A stretch of DNA of 13,827 nucleotides from Oscillospiraceae bacterium (GTDB taxonomy: Bacteria > Bacillota > Clostridia > Oscillospirales > Oscillospiraceae), in NCBI GenBank assembly GCA_015068335.1, contig SVKT01000032.1:1-13827 (forward strand). Direction: 5' to 3'. Shown one piece after another: positions 6,154 to 12,565 of this stretch (the stretch's first letter is position 1; every line of letters starts with the position of its first letter). The notes beneath the pieces were generated by a model that was not told the DNA's origin, did not search any database, and saw only the letters and a program-made list of their open reading frames with translations. The translations under genes were made by a program, and so were the position numbers.

Positions 6154-6178
6154 CATTGCCCGCAGGGGTGCTTCTTTT
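6154..6178. repeat. Right arm of the 25-bp imperfect inverted repeat
   Basis: CATTG, CCCGCAGGGG, TGCTTCTTTT is the inverted partner of 5085-5109, with the four-base core GCAG not inverted. It lies between the exporter stop codon (6186) and the exporter terminator, so it is transcribed in the exporter mRNA 3' end. Confidence 0.7.
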
Positions 6179-6185
6179 CGCGTGT

Positions 6186-8108
6186 TCAGGCCAGTTCCGC
6201 CTGACCGGTATACAGTTGATAGTACCGGCCCCGCTGTTCCAGCAGTTCGTTGTGGTCGCCGCGCTCGATGATCTCGCCGGCTTCCAGCACCATAATGGCC
6301 TTGGCGTTGCGGACGGTGGAGAGGCGATGGGCGATGACGAACACGGTGCGATCGGACATAATACGGTCCATACCCTGCTCGATGAGTTTTTCCGTGCGGG
6401 TGTCGATGGAGGAGGTGGCCTCATCCAAAATCAGCACCGGGGGATCGGCGCAGGCGGCGCGGGCGATGTTCAGCAACTGCCGCTCGCCCTGGCTCAAACT
6501 GCCGCCGTTGCCGGAAAGCACCGTCTGATACCCGTCGGGCAGGTGGCGGATGAAGGCGTCTGCGCCGGCGAGCCGGGCTGCCTGCTCCACCTCCTCGTCG
6601 GTGGCCTCCGGGCGACCGTAGCGGATGTTGTCCGCCACCGTGCCGGTAAAGAGGTTGGTGTCCTGCAACACCATACCCAGCGACCGCCGCAGGGACTCCT
6701 TGGCGATGTCCCGGACGTCGATGCCGTCGTAGGTGATGGTGCCGCTCTGGATCTCATAGAACCGGTTGATGAGGTTGGTGATGGTGGTCTTGCCCGCGCC
6801 GGTGGAGCCCACAAAGGCGATCTTCTGGCCGGGCTTGGCGTACAGGGAGATGTCGTTGAGCACCACTTTTTCCTCGTTGTAGCCAAAGACCACGTGCTCA
6901 AAGCGCACGTCGCCCCGCAGGGGCACCAGTTCGCCGTCGGGCTTCTTCCACGCCCACAGGGCGCCGTCCGCCGCCGTTTCCGCCAGGGCGCCGTCTGCGT
7001 CCCGGCCGGCGCGCACCAGGGTGACCTTACCCTCGTCCACTTCGGAGGGGGCGTCCATAATCTCAAAGATGCGCTCGGCGCCGGCCACGGCGGAGAGGAT
7101 CACGTTCACCTGCTGGGAGATCTGGTTGATGGGCTGGCTCACCTGTCTGGAATATTGCAGGAAGGCCGCCAGATCGCCCAGCCAGAATGCGCCGGTCCGG
7201 ATGGCATACACCGCGCCCAGACAGCAGGTCAGGGCGTAGTTCAGGTAACTCAGATTGCCCATAATGGGCATCATAATGCCGCTGAAAATCTGGGCCCGGG
7301 TAGCCGCCTTGCGGTAGGCCTCGTTGCGCGCATTGAAGCCGTCCTCGGCGATGTTCTCGTGGTTGAAGACCTTGATGACCTTCTGGCCCTCGATCATTTC
7401 CTCGATATAGCCGTTGACCTCGCCCACCGCCTTCTGCTGGCTCACGAAACCCTGCCGGCTGCGGCTGCCCACAAACTTCACCACTTGCAGCATCACAAAC
7501 AGCATCGCAAAGGTGATGAGGGTCAGGGTGGGGCTGAGCACCAGCATCATCACGATGGTGCCGGTGAAGTTCAGCGTGCAGGAGATGAGACTGCCGAAAC
7601 TGTTGTTCAGCGCCTCGGACACGGTCTCGATGTCGTTGGTATAGCGGCTCATCAGTTCGCCGTGGGTATGGCTGTCAAAATACCGCAGGGGCAGGGTCTG
7701 CATCTTGGCGAACAGATCCTCCCGGATCTTGGCCACCGTGGTCTGGGACACCCGCACCATAATGCGGGCATAGCCGTAAGAGCAGGCCGCGCCGGTGACA
7801 TAGAGCAGCGCCATCAGGCACAGCATTCTGGCAAGGCCGGGGAAATCGCCGGGCAGGATATAATCGTTGATCAGGGGTTTGAGCATATAGGAGCCCGCCA
7901 CCGTGCAGAAGGAACTGACCACCAGCATACAGACCACCAGGATCAGCAGTTTTTTGTAGCAGGCCAGATACTGCATCAGTTTGGCCAGCGTGCCCCGCAG
8001 ATTTTTGGGCTTGCGGAAGCCGTGTCTGGCAGAGCCTCCGCCGCCGGGCCCTCTGTGGGGAGGGCCGCCGGGAGGGGGGCCGCCGGGCCGCTTATTCATT
8101 TCAGCCAT
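6186..8108 (-). CDS. ABC exporter half-transporter, canonical-site subunit
   Basis: This is the second subunit of a heterodimeric type IV ABC exporter (BmrCD / TM287-288 type) that pumps drugs, lipids or peptides outward using ATP. The 640 residues begin with a Gly/Pro-rich tail (residues 7-26), then six membrane spans (about 50-345), a divergent linker of about 40 residues (360-398), and the nucleotide-binding domain. Walker A GSTGAGKT is at 434-441, the Q-loop is Q482, Walker B LILDE has catalytic Glu563, and the switch His is H594. Its signature is SLSQGE (537-542) instead of LSGGQ, so it contributes the weak signature to the partner's site. The ATG at 8108 overlaps the upstream stop by 8 bp (ATGGCTGA) and has AGGAAGGGG upstream; a second ATG lies 3 codons in. 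The overlap implies translational coupling. Confidence 0.93.
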   Translation of the reverse strand: MAEMNKRPGGPPPGGPPHRGPGGGGSARHGFRKPKNLRGTLAKLMQYLACYKKLLILVVCMLVVSSFCTVAGSYMLKPLINDYILPGDFPGLARMLCLMALLYVTGAACSYGYARIMVRVSQTTVAKIREDLFAKMQTLPLRYFDSHTHGELMSRYTNDIETVSEALNNSFGSLISCTLNFTGTIVMMLVLSPTLTLITFAMLFVMLQVVKFVGSRSRQGFVSQQKAVGEVNGYIEEMIEGQKVIKVFNHENIAEDGFNARNEAYRKAATRAQIFSGIMMPIMGNLSYLNYALTCCLGAVYAIRTGAFWLGDLAAFLQYSRQVSQPINQISQQVNVILSAVAGAERIFEIMDAPSEVDEGKVTLVRAGRDADGALAETAADGALWAWKKPDGELVPLRGDVRFEHVVFGYNEEKVVLNDISLYAKPGQKIAFVGSTGAGKTTITNLINRFYEIQSGTITYDGIDVRDIAKESLRRSLGMVLQDTNLFTGTVADNIRYGRPEATDEEVEQAARLAGADAFIRHLPDGYQTVLSGNGGSLSQGERQLLNIARAACADPPVLILDEATSSIDTRTEKLIEQGMDRIMSDRTVFVIAHRLSTVRNAKAIMVLEAGEIIERGDHNELLEQRGRYYQLYTGQAELA

Positions 8109-9837
8109 CCAGACTCACCCCTTCCTGCTGGGATCGATAGACATCCTGATAGATGTCGCAGGTCTGCATCAGTTCCTCGTGGGTCCCCTGGGCCGCGATA
8201 CGGCCGCCGTCCATCACCAGGATCAGGTCCGCCTCCCGCACGGAGGCCACACGCTGGGCGATGATGAGTTTGGTGGTGTCCTTCAACTCGTTGGCGAAGG
8301 CGCGGCGGATCTTGGCGTCGGTGGCGGTGTCCACGGCGCTGGTGGAGTCGTCCAGGATCAGCACCTTGGGCTGCTTCAAAATGGCGCGGGCAATACACAG
8401 GCGCTGCTTCTGGCCGCCGGACACATTCACGCCGCCCTGCCCCAGATCGTAATCCAGACCGCCGGGCATTTTTTCGATAAACTCGTCGGCGCAGGCGGCG
8501 CGGCAGGCGGCCCACAACTGCTCCTCCGTGGCGTTGGGGTCACCCCAGAGCAGGTTCTCCCGGATGGTGCCGGAGAACAGGGTGTTCTTTTGCAGCACCA
8601 CGGAAACGGCGTCCCGCAGGCGGCGCATCGTATACTCGCCCACCGGCCGGCCGCCCACGGACACCGTGCCCTCACCCGCCTCGTACAGGCGGGGAATCAG
8701 TGACACCAGCGTGGTCTTGCCGCTGCCGGTGCCGCCCAGAACGCCAACGGTCTGGCCGGAGCGGATGTGCAGATCCACATCCCGCAGCACCCATTCCGCG
8801 CTCTTGTCACTGTACTTGAAGGAAACGTTTTCAAAATCGATGCTGCCGTCCTCCACCACGGCGTCGGGCTGCGCACCGTCGTCCGTAATGGCAGGCGCTT
8901 CCTCCAACACCTCCGCGATGCGCTTGCCGCAGGCCACGGAGCGGGTCATCATCATAAACATCATAGACACCATCATCAGCGACACCATAATCTGCATAAT
9001 GTAGGTGAAATAGGCCATCAGGTCGCCGGCTTCCAGCGTCCCGGTATGCACCAGTCCGCCGCCGATCCACATCACGGCGATCAGCGTAGCGTTGACGATG
9101 AGCATCATAATGGGCATATTGATGACCACCATACCGAAGGCGCTCTCGGCGGTGGCTTTCAGGTCACGGCTGCGGCGGGCAAATTTCTCCGATTCCTCCT
9201 CCGCCTTGACAAAGGACTTCACCACCCGGATGCCGGCCAGATTCTCCTGCACCACCAGATTCAGTGCGTCCGTTTTCTCCTGCAAGGAGCGGAACATCGG
9301 ACTGGTTTTGATGAGGATGGTGCCCACGCAGACCGCCAGCACCGGCATCGCCACCAGAAACACGCTGGAAAGTTGCAGACTGATGCGGATGGACAGGATC
9401 AGCGCGGAGATCATCATCACCGGGGCGCGCACCAGCAGGCGCATTCCCATCGTCAGGGCCATCTGCATACTGTGGGCGTCGCCGGTCAGGCGGGTGATGA
9501 GGGACGCGGTGGAAAACCGCTCGATGTTGGAAAAGGCAAAGCCCTGAATGTGGGCATACTGGGCCCGGCGCAGGTTGGCGCCGAAGTTCTGTCCCGCGAT
9601 GGAGGAGAAGATGGCAGAGCCGACGCCCAGCGCCAGAGAGATCAGCGCCATCACCACCATTTTCAGTCCGTTGGCGAGGATGTACGCCTCATCTCCCGTC
9701 TTGATGCCGATGTTCACGATGTCGCTCATCACCAGCGGGATCAGCAGTTCGAAAATCGCCTCTCCGGCGGCACACAGCACGCCGGCGGCGATCCAGCCCG
9801 TGTACGGCCGGGCATAGGGCCATATCTTTTTGATCAT
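8101..9837 (-). CDS. ABC exporter half-transporter, degenerate-site subunit
   Basis: This is the first gene of the exporter operon: 578 residues, six membrane spans in the first 300 and a C-terminal ATPase domain. Walker A GGTGSGKT is at 368-375, the Q-loop is Q416 and the signature VSGGQ is at 472-476. After Walker B (LILDD, 493-497) the catalytic Glu is Asp497, and the switch His is replaced by Gln528 in IIAQRV. These are the known hallmarks of the non-hydrolysing site in heterodimers such as TM287/288. Its own signature is canonical and completes the partner's active site. I chose the ATG at 9837 over a GTG two codons upstream (9843) because AAAGGA is 7 bases from the ATG but only one from the GTG. 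The cargo is unknown. Confidence 0.93.
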   Translation of the reverse strand: MIKKIWPYARPYTGWIAAGVLCAAGEAIFELLIPLVMSDIVNIGIKTGDEAYILANGLKMVVMALISLALGVGSAIFSSIAGQNFGANLRRAQYAHIQGFAFSNIERFSTASLITRLTGDAHSMQMALTMGMRLLVRAPVMMISALILSIRISLQLSSVFLVAMPVLAVCVGTILIKTSPMFRSLQEKTDALNLVVQENLAGIRVVKSFVKAEEESEKFARRSRDLKATAESAFGMVVINMPIMMLIVNATLIAVMWIGGGLVHTGTLEAGDLMAYFTYIMQIMVSLMMVSMMFMMMTRSVACGKRIAEVLEEAPAITDDGAQPDAVVEDGSIDFENVSFKYSDKSAEWVLRDVDLHIRSGQTVGVLGGTGSGKTTLVSLIPRLYEAGEGTVSVGGRPVGEYTMRRLRDAVSVVLQKNTLFSGTIRENLLWGDPNATEEQLWAACRAACADEFIEKMPGGLDYDLGQGGVNVSGGQKQRLCIARAILKQPKVLILDDSTSAVDTATDAKIRRAFANELKDTTKLIIAQRVASVREADLILVMDGGRIAAQGTHEELMQTCDIYQDVYRSQQEGVSLDG

Positions 9838-9879
9838 AGGCACGTCCTTTCAGGAAAATCAAATTTCTTCAACGCTCCA

Positions 9880-9909
9880 ATACTACCACATCCGCGGCGG
9901 CGCGGTCAA
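9880..9909 (-). promoter_or_regulatory. Promoter of the ABC exporter operon
   Basis: On the minus strand TTGACC (9904-9909), an 18-base spacer and TAGTAT (9880-9885) put the start near 9873, about 36 bases before the ATG at 9837. Confidence 0.65.
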
Positions 9910-9937
9910 CGGGCTGTATCCGAGGATTTTGAATATT

Positions 9938-9979
9938 TTGTGAACAAATGCCGCGGTTTTTGCGGGGTTGTAAACAAAT
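9938..9979. promoter_or_regulatory. Two operator-like elements, 30 bp apart
   Basis: TTGTGAACAAAT (9938-9949) and TTGTAAACAAAT (9968-9979) differ at one base and start exactly 30 bp apart, about three helical turns. Each contains the inverted repeat TTGT-N2-ACAA. They lie between the exporter promoter (9880-9909) and the plus-strand promoter at 10002, a natural place for a regulator. A partial third copy, TTGTGAAG, is at 9979-9986. The regulator is unknown. Confidence 0.5.
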
Positions 9980-10001
9980 TGTGAAGGATTCCCCCAACTT
10001 G

Positions 10002-10030
10002 TTGACTTTCGGATATTCCAAAGATATGAT
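10002..10030 (+). promoter_or_regulatory. Strong plus-strand promoter with no evident gene downstream
   Basis: TTGACT (10002-10007), a 17-base spacer and TATGAT (10025-10030) predict a start near 10037. The next plus-strand gene is over 1.3 kb away and has its own promoter. A short RNA ending at the hairpin at 10109-10134 would be about 100 bases. Confidence 0.6.
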
Positions 10031-10060
10031 AGACCCATCAAGAGCACACTTGATGAGTCT
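10031..10060 (+). promoter_or_regulatory. Inverted repeat at the predicted start of the orphan promoter
   Basis: CATCAAG (10036-10042) and CTTGATG (10049-10055) form a perfect 7-6-7 palindrome, extended by AGAC/GTCT across one C-A mismatch. It spans the expected start site, so it could be a repressor operator, or in RNA a 5' hairpin followed by TTTATTG acting as an early weak terminator. Confidence 0.5.
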
Positions 10061-10108
10061 TTATTGTTTCACCCTCTCTCCTTTCTCTATTTTATATCAT
10101 ACGGCGCG

Positions 10109-10134
10109 GCGGGCAGTTCTTCGGGACTGCCCGC
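10109..10134 (+). terminator. UUCG-capped hairpin, possible terminator of a small RNA
   Basis: GCGGGCAGTTC (10109-10119) pairs with GGACTGCCCGC (10124-10134), with one T-G wobble, around a TTCG tetraloop. Only a weak T tract (TTTGCTGTTGTT) follows, so termination is less certain than the hairpin itself. Confidence 0.45.
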
Positions 10135-10202
10135 TTTGCTGTTGTTCGCCGCGGCGGCACTTCCCCGCCTCCGGGGCTGCGCGCCCGCCGTCCGCCGGGG
10201 TG

Positions 10203-10264
10203 TGAACGCGCCCCCCTGAACGTGGCACCCGGGCGCAAACGCGGAGCCCCGGGGCGTGAACGCA
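10203..10264. repeat. GC-rich imperfect short repeats
   Basis: Four copies of a TGAACGCG-like 8-mer begin at 10203, 10217, 10236 and 10257, separated by C-rich then G-rich spacers. Unequal spacing (14, 19, 21) excludes a simple array. The region 10135-10385 contains no gene I can support. Confidence 0.5.
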
Positions 10265-10297
10265 GAACCGGGGGGGGCGGGGACACGTCCGTCCGGG

Positions 10298-10341
10298 CGG
10301 CACAAAAAAGGAGAGCCATTCGCCGGACGGCACAAAAAAGG
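10298..10341. repeat. 30-bp spaced direct repeat including a terminator tail
   Basis: CGGCACAAAAAAGG occurs identically at 10298-10311 and 10328-10341; extending left, 18 of 19 bases match. The second copy supplies the T6 tract of the minus-strand terminator at 10334-10367, so the tail of that terminator appears duplicated. Confidence 0.6.
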
Positions 10342-10367
10342 GGGGCGCGGCCAAGGCCGCGCCCCCC
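10334..10367 (-). terminator. Terminator of the nucleotidyltransferase gene
   Basis: GGGGGGCGCGGCC (10340-10352) pairs perfectly with GGCCGCGCCCCCC (10355-10367) across two bases. On the minus strand it is followed by TTTTTT (10334-10339). It starts about 19 bp after the stop codon at 10386. Confidence 0.9.
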
Positions 10368-10385
10368 TGTGGGTTTCCGGTTGTC

Positions 10386-11309
10386 TTATTCCGCGTCCCG
10401 CAGGCTGGCGGGATAGAGCCCTGCGGCGTGGAGTTTTTTCAGTTCCTCCGCCACGGTGGGGCGGTCCTCCTGATAGGTCATACCGAACCAGCGGTCGGTG
10501 GAGGTGAGCACGGCCACTTCCAGTTTGCCCTGGCGCATCTGCTGGTCCACCATCACCGGCAGCAGGCACTCGGCCTTGATGTTGTCGCCGGCCTCGTTGC
10601 GCAGGAAGTCCTCGAAATAGGCTTTCAGCGCGGGGAAGATATCCGGCCCGAAGCCCCAGAAGTTCATAGACACCACGGTGTCCGGCGCAAGGTCGCGCTC
10701 CTCCGCCAGATCCCGCAGAGAGCCGTCGGGATAGAGTTGGATCTTCAACGCCTCGCGCACGGTGACCAGTTTGCCGTCCTCCACGGTGCACACGCCCCGG
10801 GAGACCGTACCGTGGAGGCTGGCGGTGTTTTTCAGCAGATAGCCCACCATCGCCGCCTTGCCGCCCGCGGGCAGCGCCACCAGCGCGTCGTACATCGTGC
10901 GGTAGGCGTCGATGCCGTAGTAGTCGTCGGCGTTGATGACGCAGCAGGGGCCGTCCACCTTGTCCGCCGCGCACAGCAGCGCGTGGACGGTGCCGAAGGG
11001 CTTCGTCCGTTCCGCCGGGATCTGGTAGAACTCGGGCACGGAGGAGAAGTCCTGGAAGGCATAGGCCACCTCCACGCTGCTTCCGTCCTTTGCGATCTTT
11101 TTGCGCAGATAGCCGCCGCAGATGCGCTCCATCATCTCCTCCATCTCCGGCTTGATGATGAACACGATGCGGTTGAAGCCGGCGCGGATGGCGTCGTGGA
11201 TGGAGTATTCCATCAGGATCTCCCGGTTGGGGCCGATGCCGTCCACCTGCTTGCTGCCGCCGTAGCGGGAGCCCATACCTGCCGCCATAATGACCAGCGA
11301 AACTTTCAT
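10386..11309 (-). CDS. Sugar-phosphate nucleotidyltransferase family protein
   Basis: NTP-transferase fold proteins of this kind join a nucleotide to a sugar phosphate or similar phosphorylated substrate. The 307 residues start MKVSLVIMAAGMGSRYGGSK with the family's glycine-rich nucleotide loop (AAGMGSR, 9-15) and Lys20. FGTVHALL at 105-112 resembles the substrate/nucleotide-binding GT-A motif, and INADDYYG at 125-132 holds the metal-binding Asp pair. The rest shows no hexapeptide repeats, so there is no acyltransferase domain. The ATG at 11309 is preceded by GGAGGG at about 6 bases. It has its own promoter and terminator, so neighbours do not reveal the substrate. A role in cell-surface polysaccharide or phospho-alcohol activation is possible but unproved. 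Confidence 0.85.
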   Translation of the reverse strand: MKVSLVIMAAGMGSRYGGSKQVDGIGPNREILMEYSIHDAIRAGFNRIVFIIKPEMEEMMERICGGYLRKKIAKDGSSVEVAYAFQDFSSVPEFYQIPAERTKPFGTVHALLCAADKVDGPCCVINADDYYGIDAYRTMYDALVALPAGGKAAMVGYLLKNTASLHGTVSRGVCTVEDGKLVTVREALKIQLYPDGSLRDLAEERDLAPDTVVSMNFWGFGPDIFPALKAYFEDFLRNEAGDNIKAECLLPVMVDQQMRQGKLEVAVLTSTDRWFGMTYQEDRPTVAEELKKLHAAGLYPASLRDAE

Positions 11310-11353
11310 AACTTTCCCTCCGTTTGTTGCGTTTGGGCTGGATTGTTAATTTC

Positions 11354-11382
11354 AGGATACCGCACTTGTGTCTTTTTTGCAA
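11354..11382 (-). promoter_or_regulatory. Promoter of the nucleotidyltransferase gene
   Basis: On the minus strand TTGCAA (11377-11382), a 17-base spacer and TATCCT (11354-11359) place the start near 11347, about 38 bases before the ATG. The Fur-type palindrome lies upstream of it, not on it. Confidence 0.62.
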
Positions 11383-11388
11383 CCTCTC

Positions 11389-11416
11389 TTGACTTTTTTC
11401 CGCATCCGGCTATAAT
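11389..11416 (+). promoter_or_regulatory. Promoter of the metal-uptake operon
   Basis: TTGACT (11389-11394), a 16-base spacer and consensus TATAAT (11411-11416) place the start near 11423, inside the 19-bp palindrome. The arrangement predicts repression by blocking RNA polymerase. Confidence 0.82.
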
Positions 11417-11418
11417 AC

Positions 11419-11437
11419 GAAAATGATTCTCATTTTC
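11419..11437 (+). promoter_or_regulatory. Fur/Zur-type operator
   Basis: GAAAATGATTCTCATTTTC is a perfect 8-3-8 palindrome. It resembles the classical 19-bp Fur box (GATAATGATAATCATTATC), differing at four positions. It directly follows the -10 box and ends 17 bases before the regulator's ATG, so autoregulation by the encoded Fur-family protein is the simplest reading. Confidence 0.8.
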
Positions 11438-11454
11438 AATTTGGAGGCTGTTCT

Positions 11455-11865
11455 ATGGCATACAGCACAAAACAGTATCACGCCGTGCTCGGCGCGCTGG
11501 AAGCCGACCCCCACGCGGCGATGACCGCCGCGGAACTGGCGGAGGCGCTGCGCCGCAGCGGCTGTCCGGTGGGGCTTGCCACCATTTACCGCCAGTTGGA
11601 AAAACTGGAAAGCGCCGGCTGCATCCACAAGATCCCCACGGAGGAGGGCGCGCTGTACCAGTACTGCCCCCACCAGGGCGGGGAGCACGACTGCTTTCTC
11701 CTGCGCTGCGAATGTTGCAGCCGCATCGTCCATCTGGACTGCGGCCATCTGGAAGAACTGTGCCGGCATCTGGAACACACCCACCGCTTCCGCATCGACC
11801 CCCGCAGAACGGTGCTGACGGGGCGCTGCGACCGCTGCGCAGGAAAGGAGGCCGCCTGTGACTGA
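11455..11865 (+). CDS. Fur-family metal-responsive repressor, probably Zur-like
   Basis: This metal-dependent DNA-binding repressor has 136 residues. An N-terminal winged helix contains GLATIYRQLEKLESAG (40-55), the recognition-helix pattern of Fur proteins. A C-terminal dimerisation half carries His/Cys ligands: H73, H78, C80, the CxxC pair C85 and C88, H93, C96, and a second pair C125 and C128. The two CxxC pairs form the structural zinc site of the family. GGAGG lies 7 bases before the ATG. Its stop overlaps the ATPase start by 8 bp. Zinc is the likeliest signal because a ZnuCB-type importer follows; iron (Fur), manganese (Mur) or peroxide (PerR) sensing is not excluded by sequence alone. 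Confidence 0.88.
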   Translation: MAYSTKQYHAVLGALEADPHAAMTAAELAEALRRSGCPVGLATIYRQLEKLESAGCIHKIPTEEGALYQYCPHQGGEHDCFLLRCECCSRIVHLDCGHLEELCRHLEHTHRFRIDPRRTVLTGRCDRCAGKEAACD

Positions 11866-12565
11866 ACTCATTACCTGCCGGGACGTCTCTCTGGGCTATG
11901 AAGGCCAGAGCGTGCTGGAACATCTGGATCTGACCATCCACGCCGGGGACTACCTCTGCATCGTGGGCGACAACGGCTCCGGCAAGTCCACCCTGCTGCG
12001 GGGTCTGCTGGGTCTGCTCTCTCCCCTCTCCGGCACCATCGAGCGGGCGGCGGAACTGCAAAATGGCGCCGTGGGCTATCTGCCCCAGCAGACCAAAGCC
12101 CAGCGGGACTTCCCCGCCACGGTGATGGAAGTGGTTCTCTCCGGCTGCCTGAACCGCAAGGGGCTGCGCATTTTCTACTCCGCCGCGGAGAAGTCCGCCG
12201 CGCTGATGAATCTGGGCAAGTTGGGCATTCTGGAACTGAAAGACAAAAGTTACCGCGACCTCTCCGGCGGTCAGCAGCAGCGGGTGCTGCTGGCCCGGGC
12301 GTTGTGCGCCGCCGACCGGCTGCTGATCCTGGACGAGCCCATCACCGGCCTTGACCCCGCCGCCGCCCAGGACCTTTACAAGACCCTGGCCTACCTCAAC
12401 GAAAAAGAGGGGATGGCCATCGTTATGGTGACCCACGACCTGAAAGCCGCCCTGCGCAGCGCCCGCACCGTGCTGCACATCGGGCACCGGGGCACGTTCC
12501 TCGGCTCTGTGGAAGACTACCTGGCCTCCCCCCAGGGCCGGCGGTTCAAGGAGGAAGACGTATGA
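11858..12565 (+). CDS. Metal ABC transporter ATP-binding protein (ZnuC/MntB type)
   Basis: This is the cytosolic ATPase of a zinc/manganese-type importer, 235 residues. Walker A GDNGSGKST is at 37-45, the Q-loop YLPQQ at 74-78, the signature LSGGQ at 135-139, Walker B LLILDE at 155-160 and the switch His is H193. The length and the YLPQQ...DFPATVMEVV region are typical of the ABC-3 family ATPase group. It starts with GTG at 11858, with AGGAAAGGAG 7 bases upstream. It overlaps the regulator by 8 bp and the permease by 4 bp, indicating translational coupling. The metal (Zn, Mn or Fe) is inferred from the neighbouring regulator. Confidence 0.93.
   Translation: MTELITCRDVSLGYEGQSVLEHLDLTIHAGDYLCIVGDNGSGKSTLLRGLLGLLSPLSGTIERAAELQNGAVGYLPQQTKAQRDFPATVMEVVLSGCLNRKGLRIFYSAAEKSAALMNLGKLGILELKDKSYRDLSGGQQQRVLLARALCAADRLLILDEPITGLDPAAAQDLYKTLAYLNEKEGMAIVMVTHDLKAALRSARTVLHIGHRGTFLGSVEDYLASPQGRRFKEEDV

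Noticed and set aside
6156..8264. Long plus-strand frames opposite the ABC exporter genes (also 8767-9984)
   Set aside because: They are antisense frames with low-complexity His/Gly/Gln-rich products; the minus-strand genes carry full ABC motifs.
9938..9986. Rex redox-repressor sites
   Set aside because: Rex sites read TTGTGAA-N4-TTCACAA; here the arms are only TTGT-N2-ACAA, so the half-site resemblance is not enough.
10053..10205. A 50-codon frame starting MSLYCF after the orphan promoter
   Set aside because: No ribosome binding site precedes the ATG, which lies inside the palindrome, and the second half is GC-rich low-complexity sequence.
10203..10341. CRISPR-like array
   Set aside because: Repeat units are 8-14 bases, unevenly spaced and GC-rich, with no spacers of constant length and no cas genes.
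10087..11382. A 431-codon minus-strand frame overlapping the nucleotidyltransferase
   Set aside because: It is a frame-shifted shadow: the product is Arg/Gly/Pro-rich and runs through a terminator and the repeat cluster.
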